Shown: piece after piece, positions 56,553-64,000 of the stretch
Layout of the letters: each line of letters starts with the position of its first letter
Numbering within the stretch: position 1 is the stretch's first letter
NCBI RefSeq assembly: GCF_000332115.1
Contig: NC_020156.1
Coordinates: 2,419,501-2,483,500 of the forward strand
DNA length: 64,000 bases
Direction of reading: 5' to 3'
Origin: Nonlabens dokdonensis DSW-6
Lineage (GTDB): Bacteria > Bacteroidota > Bacteroidia > Flavobacteriales > Flavobacteriaceae
The notes under the pieces: generated by a model
Told to the model about the DNA's origin: nothing
Database searches by the model: none
The model's input: the letters and a program-made list of their open reading frames with translations, nothing else
Position numbers and translations under genes: made by a program

Positions 56553-57758
56553 ATGGAAAATAAAGAAATTCTTGTAAAAGTAGAAGGGCTTTCTAAAAAG
56601 TTTTGTAAAAGCTTAAAGAAAAGTTTAAAGTATGGTATATACGACCTCGTGGCTAACTTGAGAGGTAAACCTTCTAGCGATGATTTGAGACCAGATGAAT
56701 TCTGGGCGCTTAAAGACATTAATTTTGAGCTGCGACGTGGGGAATGCTTGGGATTGATAGGACACAATGGTGCAGGTAAATCTACCTTATTAAAAATTTT
56801 AAACGGATTGATCAATCCAGATCATGGTAAGGTCACCATGCGCGGCAGAGTAGGTGCATTGATCGAGTTAGGTGCCGGTTTTAATCAGGTAATGACCGGT
56901 AGGGAGAATATTTTTAATAATGGCGCCATCTTAGGGTTTTCACGAGAAGAGATTGATGCTAAAGTAGAAGAAATCATTGATTTTGCAGAGATCAGTGACT
57001 TTATTGATATGCCAGTACGTAATTATAGTTCTGGTATGAAAGTGAGACTAGGCTTTGCTGTAGCTGCGCAAATGGAACCAGATGTATTAATCATCGATGA
57101 AGTACTTGCTGTAGGTGATTTAGGGTTTGTGTTAAAATGCTTTAAACAAATCGATAATATATTACCCAATACGGCTATTATATTCGTTTCACACAATATG
57201 CCTATGGTATCTAGAATTTGTAATCAAGTTATTTTGATTGATAAAGGAAAATCAAGATTTCATGGAGCTGATGTAGGTCGTGCTATCGATATTTATTATT
57301 CAAGGTTTTCAGCAAATAAGAAACAAATTATTTTTACTAATGATACAGTGAAACTTAATGATTTACAAATTTCAAATAGTGAAATCAATTCAGAAGGCAT
57401 TTCAACTTTAAATTGGGGTGATGATTTGATTTTGCTTCTCCATCTTAGTATCTTGAGGAATACACCATTTCCTAAATTCTACATAATGATTTCTGATAAG
57501 GAACAAAGGCCAGTAGCCATATTAAGGCCTAATGAGGATGATTTTATAATTGAGAACAATACTGATGATGTGAAGCTATTAGTTTCACATAAAAACTTAC
57601 AATTATCAAAAGGACTGTATTCTATTAATTTAACTTTGTTAAAATCGTCGTCGACTGAGCCTATTCTTAGAGTTAATAATATTATATCATTTCAGGTTAT
57701 AGATGAAAAAGAAATTTGGCCACCTTTTTTATTGAATTCTCAATATGAAACCGTGTAA
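56553..57758 (+). CDS. Polysaccharide ABC exporter ATPase with C-terminal glycan-binding-type domain (Wzt-like)
   Basis: 401 residues. ABC ATPase with Walker A LIGHNGAGKSTLLKIL, signature YSSGMKVRLGFAVA, Walker B VLIIDEVLAVGD and switch His in IFVSHNM. About 140 extra C-terminal residues (LNDLQISNSEINSEG ... SINLTLLKSSSTEP) have the all-beta look of the Wzt carbohydrate-binding domain that recognises the terminated glycan before export. Chain-end recognition is therefore likely. Confidence 0.93.
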   Translation: MENKEILVKVEGLSKKFCKSLKKSLKYGIYDLVANLRGKPSSDDLRPDEFWALKDINFELRRGECLGLIGHNGAGKSTLLKILNGLINPDHGKVTMRGRVGALIELGAGFNQVMTGRENIFNNGAILGFSREEIDAKVEEIIDFAEISDFIDMPVRNYSSGMKVRLGFAVAAQMEPDVLIIDEVLAVGDLGFVLKCFKQIDNILPNTAIIFVSHNMPMVSRICNQVILIDKGKSRFHGADVGRAIDIYYSRFSANKKQIIFTNDTVKLNDLQISNSEINSEGISTLNWGDDLILLLHLSILRNTPFPKFYIMISDKEQRPVAILRPNEDDFIIENNTDDVKLLVSHKNLQLSKGLYSINLTLLKSSSTEPILRVNNIISFQVIDEKEIWPPFLLNSQYETV

Positions 57759-57803
57759 TCGATAACTAATTTTAATTCTAAATAATATGTTTACTTATCT
57801 AAT

Positions 57804-58562
57804 ATGAAAAATAAAATATTGAATAGTTTTGGTTTAAAGAAAAACAACTCAAAAATTGACGGAATCCATTTTATAACTGCTTTTCCAAAAAGTGGGTCTT
57901 CTTTTATTTCATTAGTAATAAGTGATTTATTAGGTTATCCAATTAGAGATTTGATCTATTCTCATTTTAGAGAACAAGACATTTATTTACCAGAGTTAAA
58001 CAAGTATCTCAACCAAAATATTGTTAGTAAACATCACACTTTAGCTACTGAGCCTAACATAGATATTTTAAAGGAGAATAATATTCATCCAATTATATTA
58101 ATTAGAAATTTGGCAGATGTTGTCATTTCTCTAAGGGACCATATAGTTAAAACTCTTAAATGGCCGCATTTTGAAGTTCCATTAGATTTTGATCAATGGA
58201 ACGATAAGGATCAATTCAACTTTTTAATTGAGATGGCAATCCCTTGGTATATATTCTTCTATGTGAGTTGGAGAAAAGTTGAAAAAGAGAATAAATTGAG
58301 AACAAAGTTTATTTGCTATGAAGAATTCAATCAACGTCCCTTAGAAGTTTTTAAACAAATATTTGTTCATTATAATTTAAATATTGATGAGGATAAAATA
58401 TTGGCAAGTATGAACAATGTGAAATCCATGTCTAAGAATAAGAATAGATTAAATAAAGGCATAATAGATAGATCTAGCAAGCTTTTAACGGTAGATCAAA
58501 TTAACAAAATACATGATTACACTAAATTCTATCCTAACATAGATTTTGAACCAATTTTATAA
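57804..58562 (+). CDS. Sulfotransferase 1
   Basis: 252 residues. PAPS-dependent sulfotransferase signature: 5'-phosphosulfate loop FITAFPKSGSSFISLVISDL near the N-terminus and 3'-phosphate motif PIILIRNLADVVISLRDH around residue 105. The rest is helical (FICYEEFNQRPLEVFKQIF). Predicted to place sulfate on the exported glycan. First of four such genes, directly after the Wzt-type gene. Confidence 0.87.
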   Translation: MKNKILNSFGLKKNNSKIDGIHFITAFPKSGSSFISLVISDLLGYPIRDLIYSHFREQDIYLPELNKYLNQNIVSKHHTLATEPNIDILKENNIHPIILIRNLADVVISLRDHIVKTLKWPHFEVPLDFDQWNDKDQFNFLIEMAIPWYIFFYVSWRKVEKENKLRTKFICYEEFNQRPLEVFKQIFVHYNLNIDEDKILASMNNVKSMSKNKNRLNKGIIDRSSKLLTVDQINKIHDYTKFYPNIDFEPIL

Positions 58563-58571
58563 TTTTTTGAT

Positions 58572-59366
58572 ATGGAAAAGTTTATTTCTTACAGCCAGCA
58601 TGCCGATGACTATATTTCTTGGCAATTCTTAAATAAGAAAAGTGAAGGAATTGTAGTTGAAGTTGGAGCTTTTGACGGGCAGCATTTAAGCAATAGTAAA
58701 AGTCTAGAAGATTTAGGTTGGAAAGCAATAAATGTGGAACCAAATCCTGTAATTTTTGAGTACCTTAAGAGAAATAGGCCAGAATCAATTAATCTTAATA
58801 TGGCTGTTGTAGGTGACGATGCCATAAAAGAAATTGATTTTTATGCTGAAGAATTAGGTGTTTTATCTGGTTGTATTGTTGATGAGGACGATTTAAAAAA
58901 ACGCTATAAAAATAGAGGTATAGAATATCAAGAACCTCAAAAAATTAAAGTTCCTGCAAAAACTTTAAATCAAATATTAGAAGATCATGAAATTGAAGAG
59001 GTAGATGTAATGTCTATAGATGTCGAAGGCTTTGAATTAGAAGTTCTAAAGGGCTTAGATTTGAACAAAGCCAAAATTAATTTGTTGATTATAGAAGCCA
59101 ATAATGAAATTATAAAGAAACAAATTATCGATTTCTTTCAGCCATTTAAAGAGTTTACCTACGCTGGTAATAATTATCAAAATTTATTTTTTATTCAAAC
59201 TAAATATTTATACAGAAAAAATATTAAAAACTTGGATTTTACAAATTACATTAGAGCAAAACAAATACACCCTAATGGACCGGATTACACTTTAAATTCA
59301 ATGCAGCCTAATTTTTGTATGTCCAAACAGCTTATTAAATCCCAGAAATTTTTAGGTTTATTTTAG
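58572..59366 (+). CDS. FkbM family methyltransferase
   Basis: 264 residues. SAM-dependent FkbM fold: GIVVEVGAFDGQHLSNSKSL (motif I), AINVEPNPVIFEYLKRNRP, NMAVVGDDA and the family's MSIDVEGFELEVLKGLDL. Predicted O-methyltransferase acting on a sugar hydroxyl in the glycan. It lies 9 bp after sulfotransferase 1 and 1 bp before the next gene, so it is in the same operon. Confidence 0.92.
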   Translation: MEKFISYSQHADDYISWQFLNKKSEGIVVEVGAFDGQHLSNSKSLEDLGWKAINVEPNPVIFEYLKRNRPESINLNMAVVGDDAIKEIDFYAEELGVLSGCIVDEDDLKKRYKNRGIEYQEPQKIKVPAKTLNQILEDHEIEEVDVMSIDVEGFELEVLKGLDLNKAKINLLIIEANNEIIKKQIIDFFQPFKEFTYAGNNYQNLFFIQTKYLYRKNIKNLDFTNYIRAKQIHPNGPDYTLNSMQPNFCMSKQLIKSQKFLGLF

Positions 59367-59367
59367 T

Positions 59368-60261
59368 ATGTTAAAATTAATTCACATAATAAACCCAGTA
59401 AAAATAGGAGAAACTTCAGATTTATTTATAGCGCAACCGATTACTTTTGAAAGTATGCGAATAGCAAAAGAATTTGCTTCTCATGAGGTTGATGTGGAAC
59501 TGCTTACTGCACATTTTTCTGAAGATCGTGAAATCATTCCTGATTATTTTACTCCAACAAAGGATCTACATAGATCTGTTCTAGATTTAAAAGAATTTAA
59601 AGTTCGACGAAAACTACCTCTAATTAAAGATATTTTGGAACGTGCGGTGAACTATAGTGATAATAGTGAATATATAGTCTATACTAATGTAGACATAGCA
59701 TTGATGCCCCACTTTTATCTGTTCGTAAAGCAACAAATACAACTTGGATATGATTCTTTTGTAATCAATAGAAGAACTATCACAAAACAATATTCTAAAT
59801 TAGATCAAATACCATTAATGTATGCAGAAGTTGGACATAATCACCCAGGTTTTGACTGTTTTGTTTTTAAAAAGAATTTGTATAATAAATTCATTTTAAA
59901 TGATGTTTGCATAGGTGTTAGTAAAATAGGAGTTACATTATTATCAAATTTGCTTTGTTTTTCAAATAATTTTAGATTATTCCATGATAAAGCATTGACA
60001 TTTCATATTGGGGAAGATAAAGTCTGGCAAAATAAAATTTTGCAAGATTATTATAATTTTAATTGTGATGAGGCATTGAAATCAATGACAGAATTATTAT
60101 TAATTAAACCTAGCCTTTCTGAAAATCCTATTTTTGAAAAACATTTTAGTTTACTTAAAAATCCTAATAAAGATTTTAAAACCAAAATAACTATCAAACA
60201 AAGGATAAAAAAATCACTTGTTTACAAGGTAACAAATAAAATTTTGCGATTTGGTACTTAA
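59368..60261 (+). CDS. Unrecognised protein of the glycan cluster, possibly GT-A-like
   Basis: 297 residues, soluble, no confident family. Features that recall glycosyltransferases of the GT-A kind are the opening KLIHIINPVKIGETSDLFIAQ, an acidic YTNVDIALMPHFY motif around residue 110, and a later HPGFDCFVFKKNLYNKF plus LTFHIGEDKVWQN. A transferase role is an inference from these and from position between the FkbM and sulfotransferase genes. The stop overlaps the next gene by 11 bp. Confidence 0.5.
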   Translation: MLKLIHIINPVKIGETSDLFIAQPITFESMRIAKEFASHEVDVELLTAHFSEDREIIPDYFTPTKDLHRSVLDLKEFKVRRKLPLIKDILERAVNYSDNSEYIVYTNVDIALMPHFYLFVKQQIQLGYDSFVINRRTITKQYSKLDQIPLMYAEVGHNHPGFDCFVFKKNLYNKFILNDVCIGVSKIGVTLLSNLLCFSNNFRLFHDKALTFHIGEDKVWQNKILQDYYNFNCDEALKSMTELLLIKPSLSENPIFEKHFSLLKNPNKDFKTKITIKQRIKKSLVYKVTNKILRFGT

Positions 60262-61153
60262 ATTTTTTATAGGTGGCTTACCTCGCTCAGGAACAACAAT
60301 GGTTCAAAATATTCTTGACAGCCATCCGAATATTTATGGAGGATCAGAGTTTGATAGAATTCCTAATATTATTGATCTTAGAAAGAAATTATTAGCCACA
60401 TTAGGTTTTGGAAGAATTACTGAATATACCTCAAAAGATCAGATCGATAAAGCTATAAAAAACCTTATCTTGGATTTATTCAACGGTATAGAATCTGAAA
60501 AAGATATTCAAATTATAAGTGAAAAAACTCCATGGAATATTCTATTTTTTGAAGAATTATACGAGTTATTCCCTGATGCAAAGTTTGTAATGGTTTTAAG
60601 GAATCCTTTGCACGTTCTTAATTCAATGAAGCAAGTGGCAATTAATGCTAAGGCTAATGGAGTGCAACCTCCCGACTTTACAACAAACTATCTTGTGGCA
60701 GTAGCTTACATGGAGCAAGTATATAGACTTATGACTAGACTCCTAAAGAATCATCCTAATAGTTTTTATTTGATTAAGTATGAGAATCTATTAGTAGATT
60801 TAAAAAAAGAATCTGTTTTTTTATGTGATTTTTTAAATATTTCTTGGAATCCAAAGTTATTAGAATTTAATTCAATTTCTCATCCAGGAGAAAAAACTAT
60901 GACTAAAGATGGAATTTGGTATACAAAAGATAAATTTAAAGAAGATCCTAAATTAAAAAAAACGAAAAATAGCAGTTCAAACTTAACCTATTTAGAAGAA
61001 TCTTTTGTAAAATATATATTTGGTAATAATCAATTGGTAAAGGGCTATTTGAAAAAAAATTCGCTGGCTGGTAGATTGATTAGTAAAATAATTTATCAAA
61101 AATATAAAATGTACTATCGATTTAAATCAATACCTAAAAGACTTCTGGATTAA
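60251..61153 (+). CDS. Sulfotransferase 2
   Basis: 300 residues, TTG start overlapping the previous gene. 5'-phosphosulfate loop FFIGGLPRSGTTMVQNILDSHP, with GGSEFDRIP after it, and 3'-phosphate motif FVMVLRNPLHVLNSMKQVA. Belongs to the Sulfotransfer_3 type. No ATG is available before the catalytic loop, which supports the TTG. The stop overlaps the next ATG (TAATG). Confidence 0.9.
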   Translation: MVLKFFIGGLPRSGTTMVQNILDSHPNIYGGSEFDRIPNIIDLRKKLLATLGFGRITEYTSKDQIDKAIKNLILDLFNGIESEKDIQIISEKTPWNILFFEELYELFPDAKFVMVLRNPLHVLNSMKQVAINAKANGVQPPDFTTNYLVAVAYMEQVYRLMTRLLKNHPNSFYLIKYENLLVDLKKESVFLCDFLNISWNPKLLEFNSISHPGEKTMTKDGIWYTKDKFKEDPKLKKTKNSSSNLTYLEESFVKYIFGNNQLVKGYLKKNSLAGRLISKIIYQKYKMYYRFKSIPKRLLD

Positions 61154-62022
61154 TGAAAATATCTGTTTATATCACTTCCTATAATCAAGTTGATTTTTTA
61201 ACACAAGCAATTACGAGCGTTTTAAATCAAACGTTGCAAGCATATGAAATCATAATAATTGATGATTGCTCTTCAGATGGCTCCAGAGATGTTATAGAAT
61301 CGTTTGCTATGAAGTATCCTCAATTAATCAGATTTTACTTTAATGAAAAAAATATAGGAATAACCAAAACTCGCAATAAAGCTATTTCTCTCATTACAGG
61401 AGATTATTTAACTTGGTTGGACGGTGATGACATTTTTAAACCTAATAAATTAGAGATTGAATCAAAACTATTGAAAGAGACTAACTCTAATTTAGTGTAT
61501 AGTAATTTTTACTATTCAAATAACCGTATTGACGAAATATTTCAAATTTGGTGTACTCATATCGACGAATTACCGAAAAATCATAGAATATTTAAAGATG
61601 TTATTTCTAGAAGATTTCCTAAAGGAACTTTGTTTCGGTACGAATTAGTAGATATGAAATTAATAGAAAGAATAGGCAGCTATGATGAAAAATTAGATAT
61701 TTATGAGGATTTTGATTTTAGAATTCGAACATCTCAAATAGCAAATACAGCTTTCACTTTGGAACCTTTGAGTGTTTATAGAATTCATGACCGAGGATTA
61801 TCAAGAGCATCAAAAAAGATTCACTTAAAAAATTTGAGTTATATCTTTTCAAAATATAAAGAGCAAGTAATTAAACTAAGTGATCCTGAGAGTGCTTCAA
61901 TTCAAGATTCTATCAAAAAGATTTTAGGGAAATTTGAAAATCTTGATGATTCTAAAAATGGTAAACCGTATTTTAAGGCAAGAATAAAAAACAAATTAAT
62001 AAAGCTCATTAACAAATTTTGA
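61153..62022 (+). CDS. Glycosyltransferase family 2
   Basis: 289 residues. GT-A fold: ISVYITSYNQVDFLTQAITSVLNQTLQAYEIIIIDDCSSDGSRD, then GITKTRNKAISLITGDYLTWLDGDDIF with the DxD motif (DGDD), and the EDFDFRIRTSQ acceptor-side acidic motif. Cytoplasmic inverting transferase adding a sugar to the glycan. Donor unknown. Confidence 0.94.
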   Translation: MKISVYITSYNQVDFLTQAITSVLNQTLQAYEIIIIDDCSSDGSRDVIESFAMKYPQLIRFYFNEKNIGITKTRNKAISLITGDYLTWLDGDDIFKPNKLEIESKLLKETNSNLVYSNFYYSNNRIDEIFQIWCTHIDELPKNHRIFKDVISRRFPKGTLFRYELVDMKLIERIGSYDEKLDIYEDFDFRIRTSQIANTAFTLEPLSVYRIHDRGLSRASKKIHLKNLSYIFSKYKEQVIKLSDPESASIQDSIKKILGKFENLDDSKNGKPYFKARIKNKLIKLINKF

Positions 62023-62960
62023 AAGAGGAACAACTTGTATTTATTGTATCACAACCGCGAGCTGGTTCAACCTTTTTGCAAAATTTACTATCTAACAATC
62101 AAGATGTAAACACATGTAGTGAGCCGTGGATACTTTTACATTTTGCAAATCAATTCAAATCTGATTTGGTCACAGGTAAATACAATAACGTGTACGCAAA
62201 TATTGCCTTTAAAGATTATTTGAGCAAACATGAAAAGTTTGAATTTAAAAATCATCTTAAGGCTCTTTTATTAAAAATTTACGAACCTCTATCAGTTGAC
62301 CACAAAATAGTTATAGATAAGACACCGCGTTATTGGGAAATTTTAGACGAGATAGTAGAGCTTTTCCCTAGTAGTAAAGTCATAGTATTAAAACGCGATC
62401 CTTTAGACGTGGTTAGATCTATTATTAGAACATGGAATATCAAGGACTTTGATGATCTATCTAGATATAAAAGAGATATTATAATTGGCCCACGTAGAAT
62501 TCATGAATTTTGTATCAAACACAAAGAGAATGAAAATGTATATCAATTAAAATACGAGGATTTGATTACTGATACGAAATCTGTAACAAATAGTTTGTAT
62601 AAATGGTTGCGCATAGATTTTAAAGACGAGTACCTTGACACAAAAAATAATTTAAAAACTAAAGGCTTATTTGGTGATCCATTTCAAAACGAAAATAAAT
62701 TTACAGTTAACCAGACAAAGTCTAAAAAATTATCAAGTAAATTTGAAAAAATGTTGAAAGGATTTTATAATCATTTGGGGACTAGTTTTTTAAGCGATTA
62801 TGGTAACTATGATAAAAGAGGGATTGATTCAAAGAAAAGTATATCGTTTTATTATTACTTGCATTTAGCCAATGCTAATAATCTTGATCCAAATTATGTT
62901 TCATTTTTCAGCAAATGTAAAAGACTTTTTGCCACTTTGTATATTAGATATTTTAATTGA
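62019..62960 (+). CDS. Sulfotransferase 3
   Basis: 313 residues, TTG start overlapping the GT2 stop by 4 bp. 5'-phosphosulfate loop VFIVSQPRAGSTFLQNLLSN, EPW after it, and 3'-phosphate motif SKVIVLKRDPLDVVRSIIR. The C-terminal part (YKWLRIDFKDEYLDTK) follows the family pattern. A distinct sequence from the other three, suggesting a different sulfation position or acceptor sugar. Confidence 0.9.
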   Translation: MKEEQLVFIVSQPRAGSTFLQNLLSNNQDVNTCSEPWILLHFANQFKSDLVTGKYNNVYANIAFKDYLSKHEKFEFKNHLKALLLKIYEPLSVDHKIVIDKTPRYWEILDEIVELFPSSKVIVLKRDPLDVVRSIIRTWNIKDFDDLSRYKRDIIIGPRRIHEFCIKHKENENVYQLKYEDLITDTKSVTNSLYKWLRIDFKDEYLDTKNNLKTKGLFGDPFQNENKFTVNQTKSKKLSSKFEKMLKGFYNHLGTSFLSDYGNYDKRGIDSKKSISFYYYLHLANANNLDPNYVSFFSKCKRLFATLYIRYFN

Positions 62961-63032
62961 TGTTCAATAGTCTAGTTTAGTCATAAACCTACTATTTTTA
63001 TAACATTACCTTATTTATTTAGTTTTGAAATC

Positions 63033-63925
63033 ATGTTTTATAAACGTAAACAACCGCTTATTTTATTTTATTCCAGCCGTAGAGGAGGTTCAACTTTGCT
63101 TGCACAGATAATGGAAGCAGCGAGATCTACGGTTTATGTAGATCAACCCTTTGATTTATGGAAGCCAAATACTGATAGAGGTCGCATAATTGCCAGCTAT
63201 TTACCTTATAAACAGCAAAGTCAGTTTTTTGAGTTAGACGAGGAAGAAAAAAAAAGGTTGCTTTGTACTTAAAGGGTTTTTATCAAAAAAAATTACTTCA
63301 TTTATCTACCGGAAAAAGAGCAAAACATATTGTTTTAAAAATTGTAAATGCACATGGCTTAATAGACGATTTAGCAACCCTTATACCATCAAAGACTGTA
63401 GCTTTGATGCGCCATCCTTTTTCACAATCATTATCTGTAATGCGCAATAAATGGGGCACTTGCGAGTCTGCATTTATTGAGTCATCAAATTGGTCAGAGC
63501 TATATCTGTCTCAGGATCAACTTCAATTTGCTAAGAAAGTATCCAACACTGGTAGTTATTTTGAAAAGGCAGTTCTCAATTGGTGTCTAGAGTGGCATTT
63601 TCCTTTGCATTATAGTAACACAGAAATTCTCAGGTTGTATTATGAGGATTTAGTTTTAAATGGTACTACCACTATAACTAGGTTGTATAATTATTTAGGC
63701 TTTAAAGAAATTCAAAATGGAGTAGATGTTTTGAACCAACCTTCTAAATCGTCAAATTTCAGTACAAAAGCGACTATCGAAGGAATTAAAAATAACAATA
63801 AAAATACCATGATATCTAGCTGGAGATCTCAGTTAGCAGAAGTAGATCTTGTTAATGGTCAAAAAATTCTAGATGCATTTAACGTTACGGTATACTCAAG
63901 ATTTTCAGATACTCCTCAATTATGA
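63033..63925 (+). pseudogene. Sulfotransferase 4, split by a frameshift at an A9 tract
   Basis: Two overlapping frames together make one sulfotransferase of about 297 residues. The first (63033-63272) has the phosphosulfate loop LILFYSSRRGGSTLLAQIM. The second (in frame from 63263 to 63925) has the 3'-phosphate motif TVALMRHPFSQSLSVMRNKW. The break lies at nine As (63247-63255). A -1 slip there, or a tenth A in the transcript, joins them as EEEKKKVALYLKGFY. It could be a recent deletion, a phase-variable switch, productive slippage or a sequencing error. Confidence 0.75.
63247..63255 (+). repeat. A9 homopolymer at the frameshift point
   Basis: Nine As followed by GG. In the zero frame the codons are AAA AAA AGG, and slipping back one base gives AAA AAA AAG and continues into the downstream frame. 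Confidence 0.85.
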
Positions 63926-64000
63926 TTTCTATTATACTACCTACTTTCAATAGTAAATCGTTTCTAAAAGAGCGAGTAGACAGTATTTTAAACCAAACCT
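63922..64000 (+). CDS. Glycosyltransferase family 2, N-terminus only
   Basis: The ATG overlaps the preceding stop (ATGA). The first 26 residues (MISIILPTFNSKSFLKERVD, then SILNQT) match the GT2 start. Cut by the window end; it shows that the glycan cluster continues to the right. Confidence 0.85.
   Translation, partial: MISIILPTFNSKSFLKERVDSILNQT

Overview
The window looks like chromosome of a marine flavobacterium (Bacteroidota, Flavobacteriaceae, resembling the Nonlabens/Dokdonia group). The evidence is low GC, TAnnTTTG-type -7 promoter boxes close to start codons, TonB receptors and a Porin_10-type porin, 'GLLIPRI'-type secreted proteins, and the Bacteroidota-specific rpmB-rpmG-DUF4295 block. 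The genus is an inference. No tRNA, rRNA, CRISPR array, transposase or integrase was recognised.

Layout. 0-3.1 kb: the N-terminal part of lysS (minus strand), a Pmp3-type peptide, a lipoprotein and lipB. 3.1-5.9 kb: a FecA-like TonB receptor with a doubled operator-like inverted repeat, and a YegP-like protein. 6-11.7 kb: a photobiology neighbourhood with a methyltransferase, a flavin-reductase-like protein, DUF2256, a DASH-type cryptochrome and an FeS-type photolyase, laced with short intergenic hairpin repeats. 11.8-17.8 kb: a secreted adhesin-like protein, small stress-type membrane proteins, and a two-gene signalling unit (cNMP-binding histidine kinase plus a receiver fused to a thioredoxin-reductase-like flavoprotein). 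17.9-22.5 kb (minus): a TonB receptor with a small His/Cys protein and a lipoprotein, probably metal-related, then a propeller lipoprotein. 22.66-24.8 kb: a one-gene SIR2-TPR cassette bounded by 56-bp direct repeats of a porin 3' end. 24.8-46.5 kb: core genes (porin, rnhB, topoisomerase IB, guaB, an FAH-family protein, an HPt protein, cinA, rpmB/rpmG, ftsY, an amidase, VanW, rimO, an ABC-F protein). 46.8-64 kb: sulfate activation genes cysQ, cysC, cysD and cysN lead into a surface-polysaccharide cluster with Wza- and Wzc-type proteins, a GT10 fucosyltransferase-like enzyme, a Wzm/Wzt exporter, FkbM, GT2 enzymes and four sulfotransferases. The fourth is split by a frameshift in an A9 tract.

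How they work together. The last 17 kb read as one programme. CysDN and CysC make PAPS, the sulfotransferases transfer its sulfate to a glycan, CysQ removes the PAP by-product, and the ABC exporter with Wza/Wzc moves the glycan to the surface. No sulfite-producing reductase gene is seen in the window, so this PAPS appears destined for a sulfated polysaccharide.

The strongest non-genic signal is the 16-bp perfect palindrome CGCTTTCGCGAAAGCG. There are 13 exact copies and 3 near copies, about one every 3.7 kb, inside and between genes. The copies within genes mostly encode Ala-Phe-Ala-Lys-Ala. None occurs in the last 8.4 kb, inside the glycan cluster.
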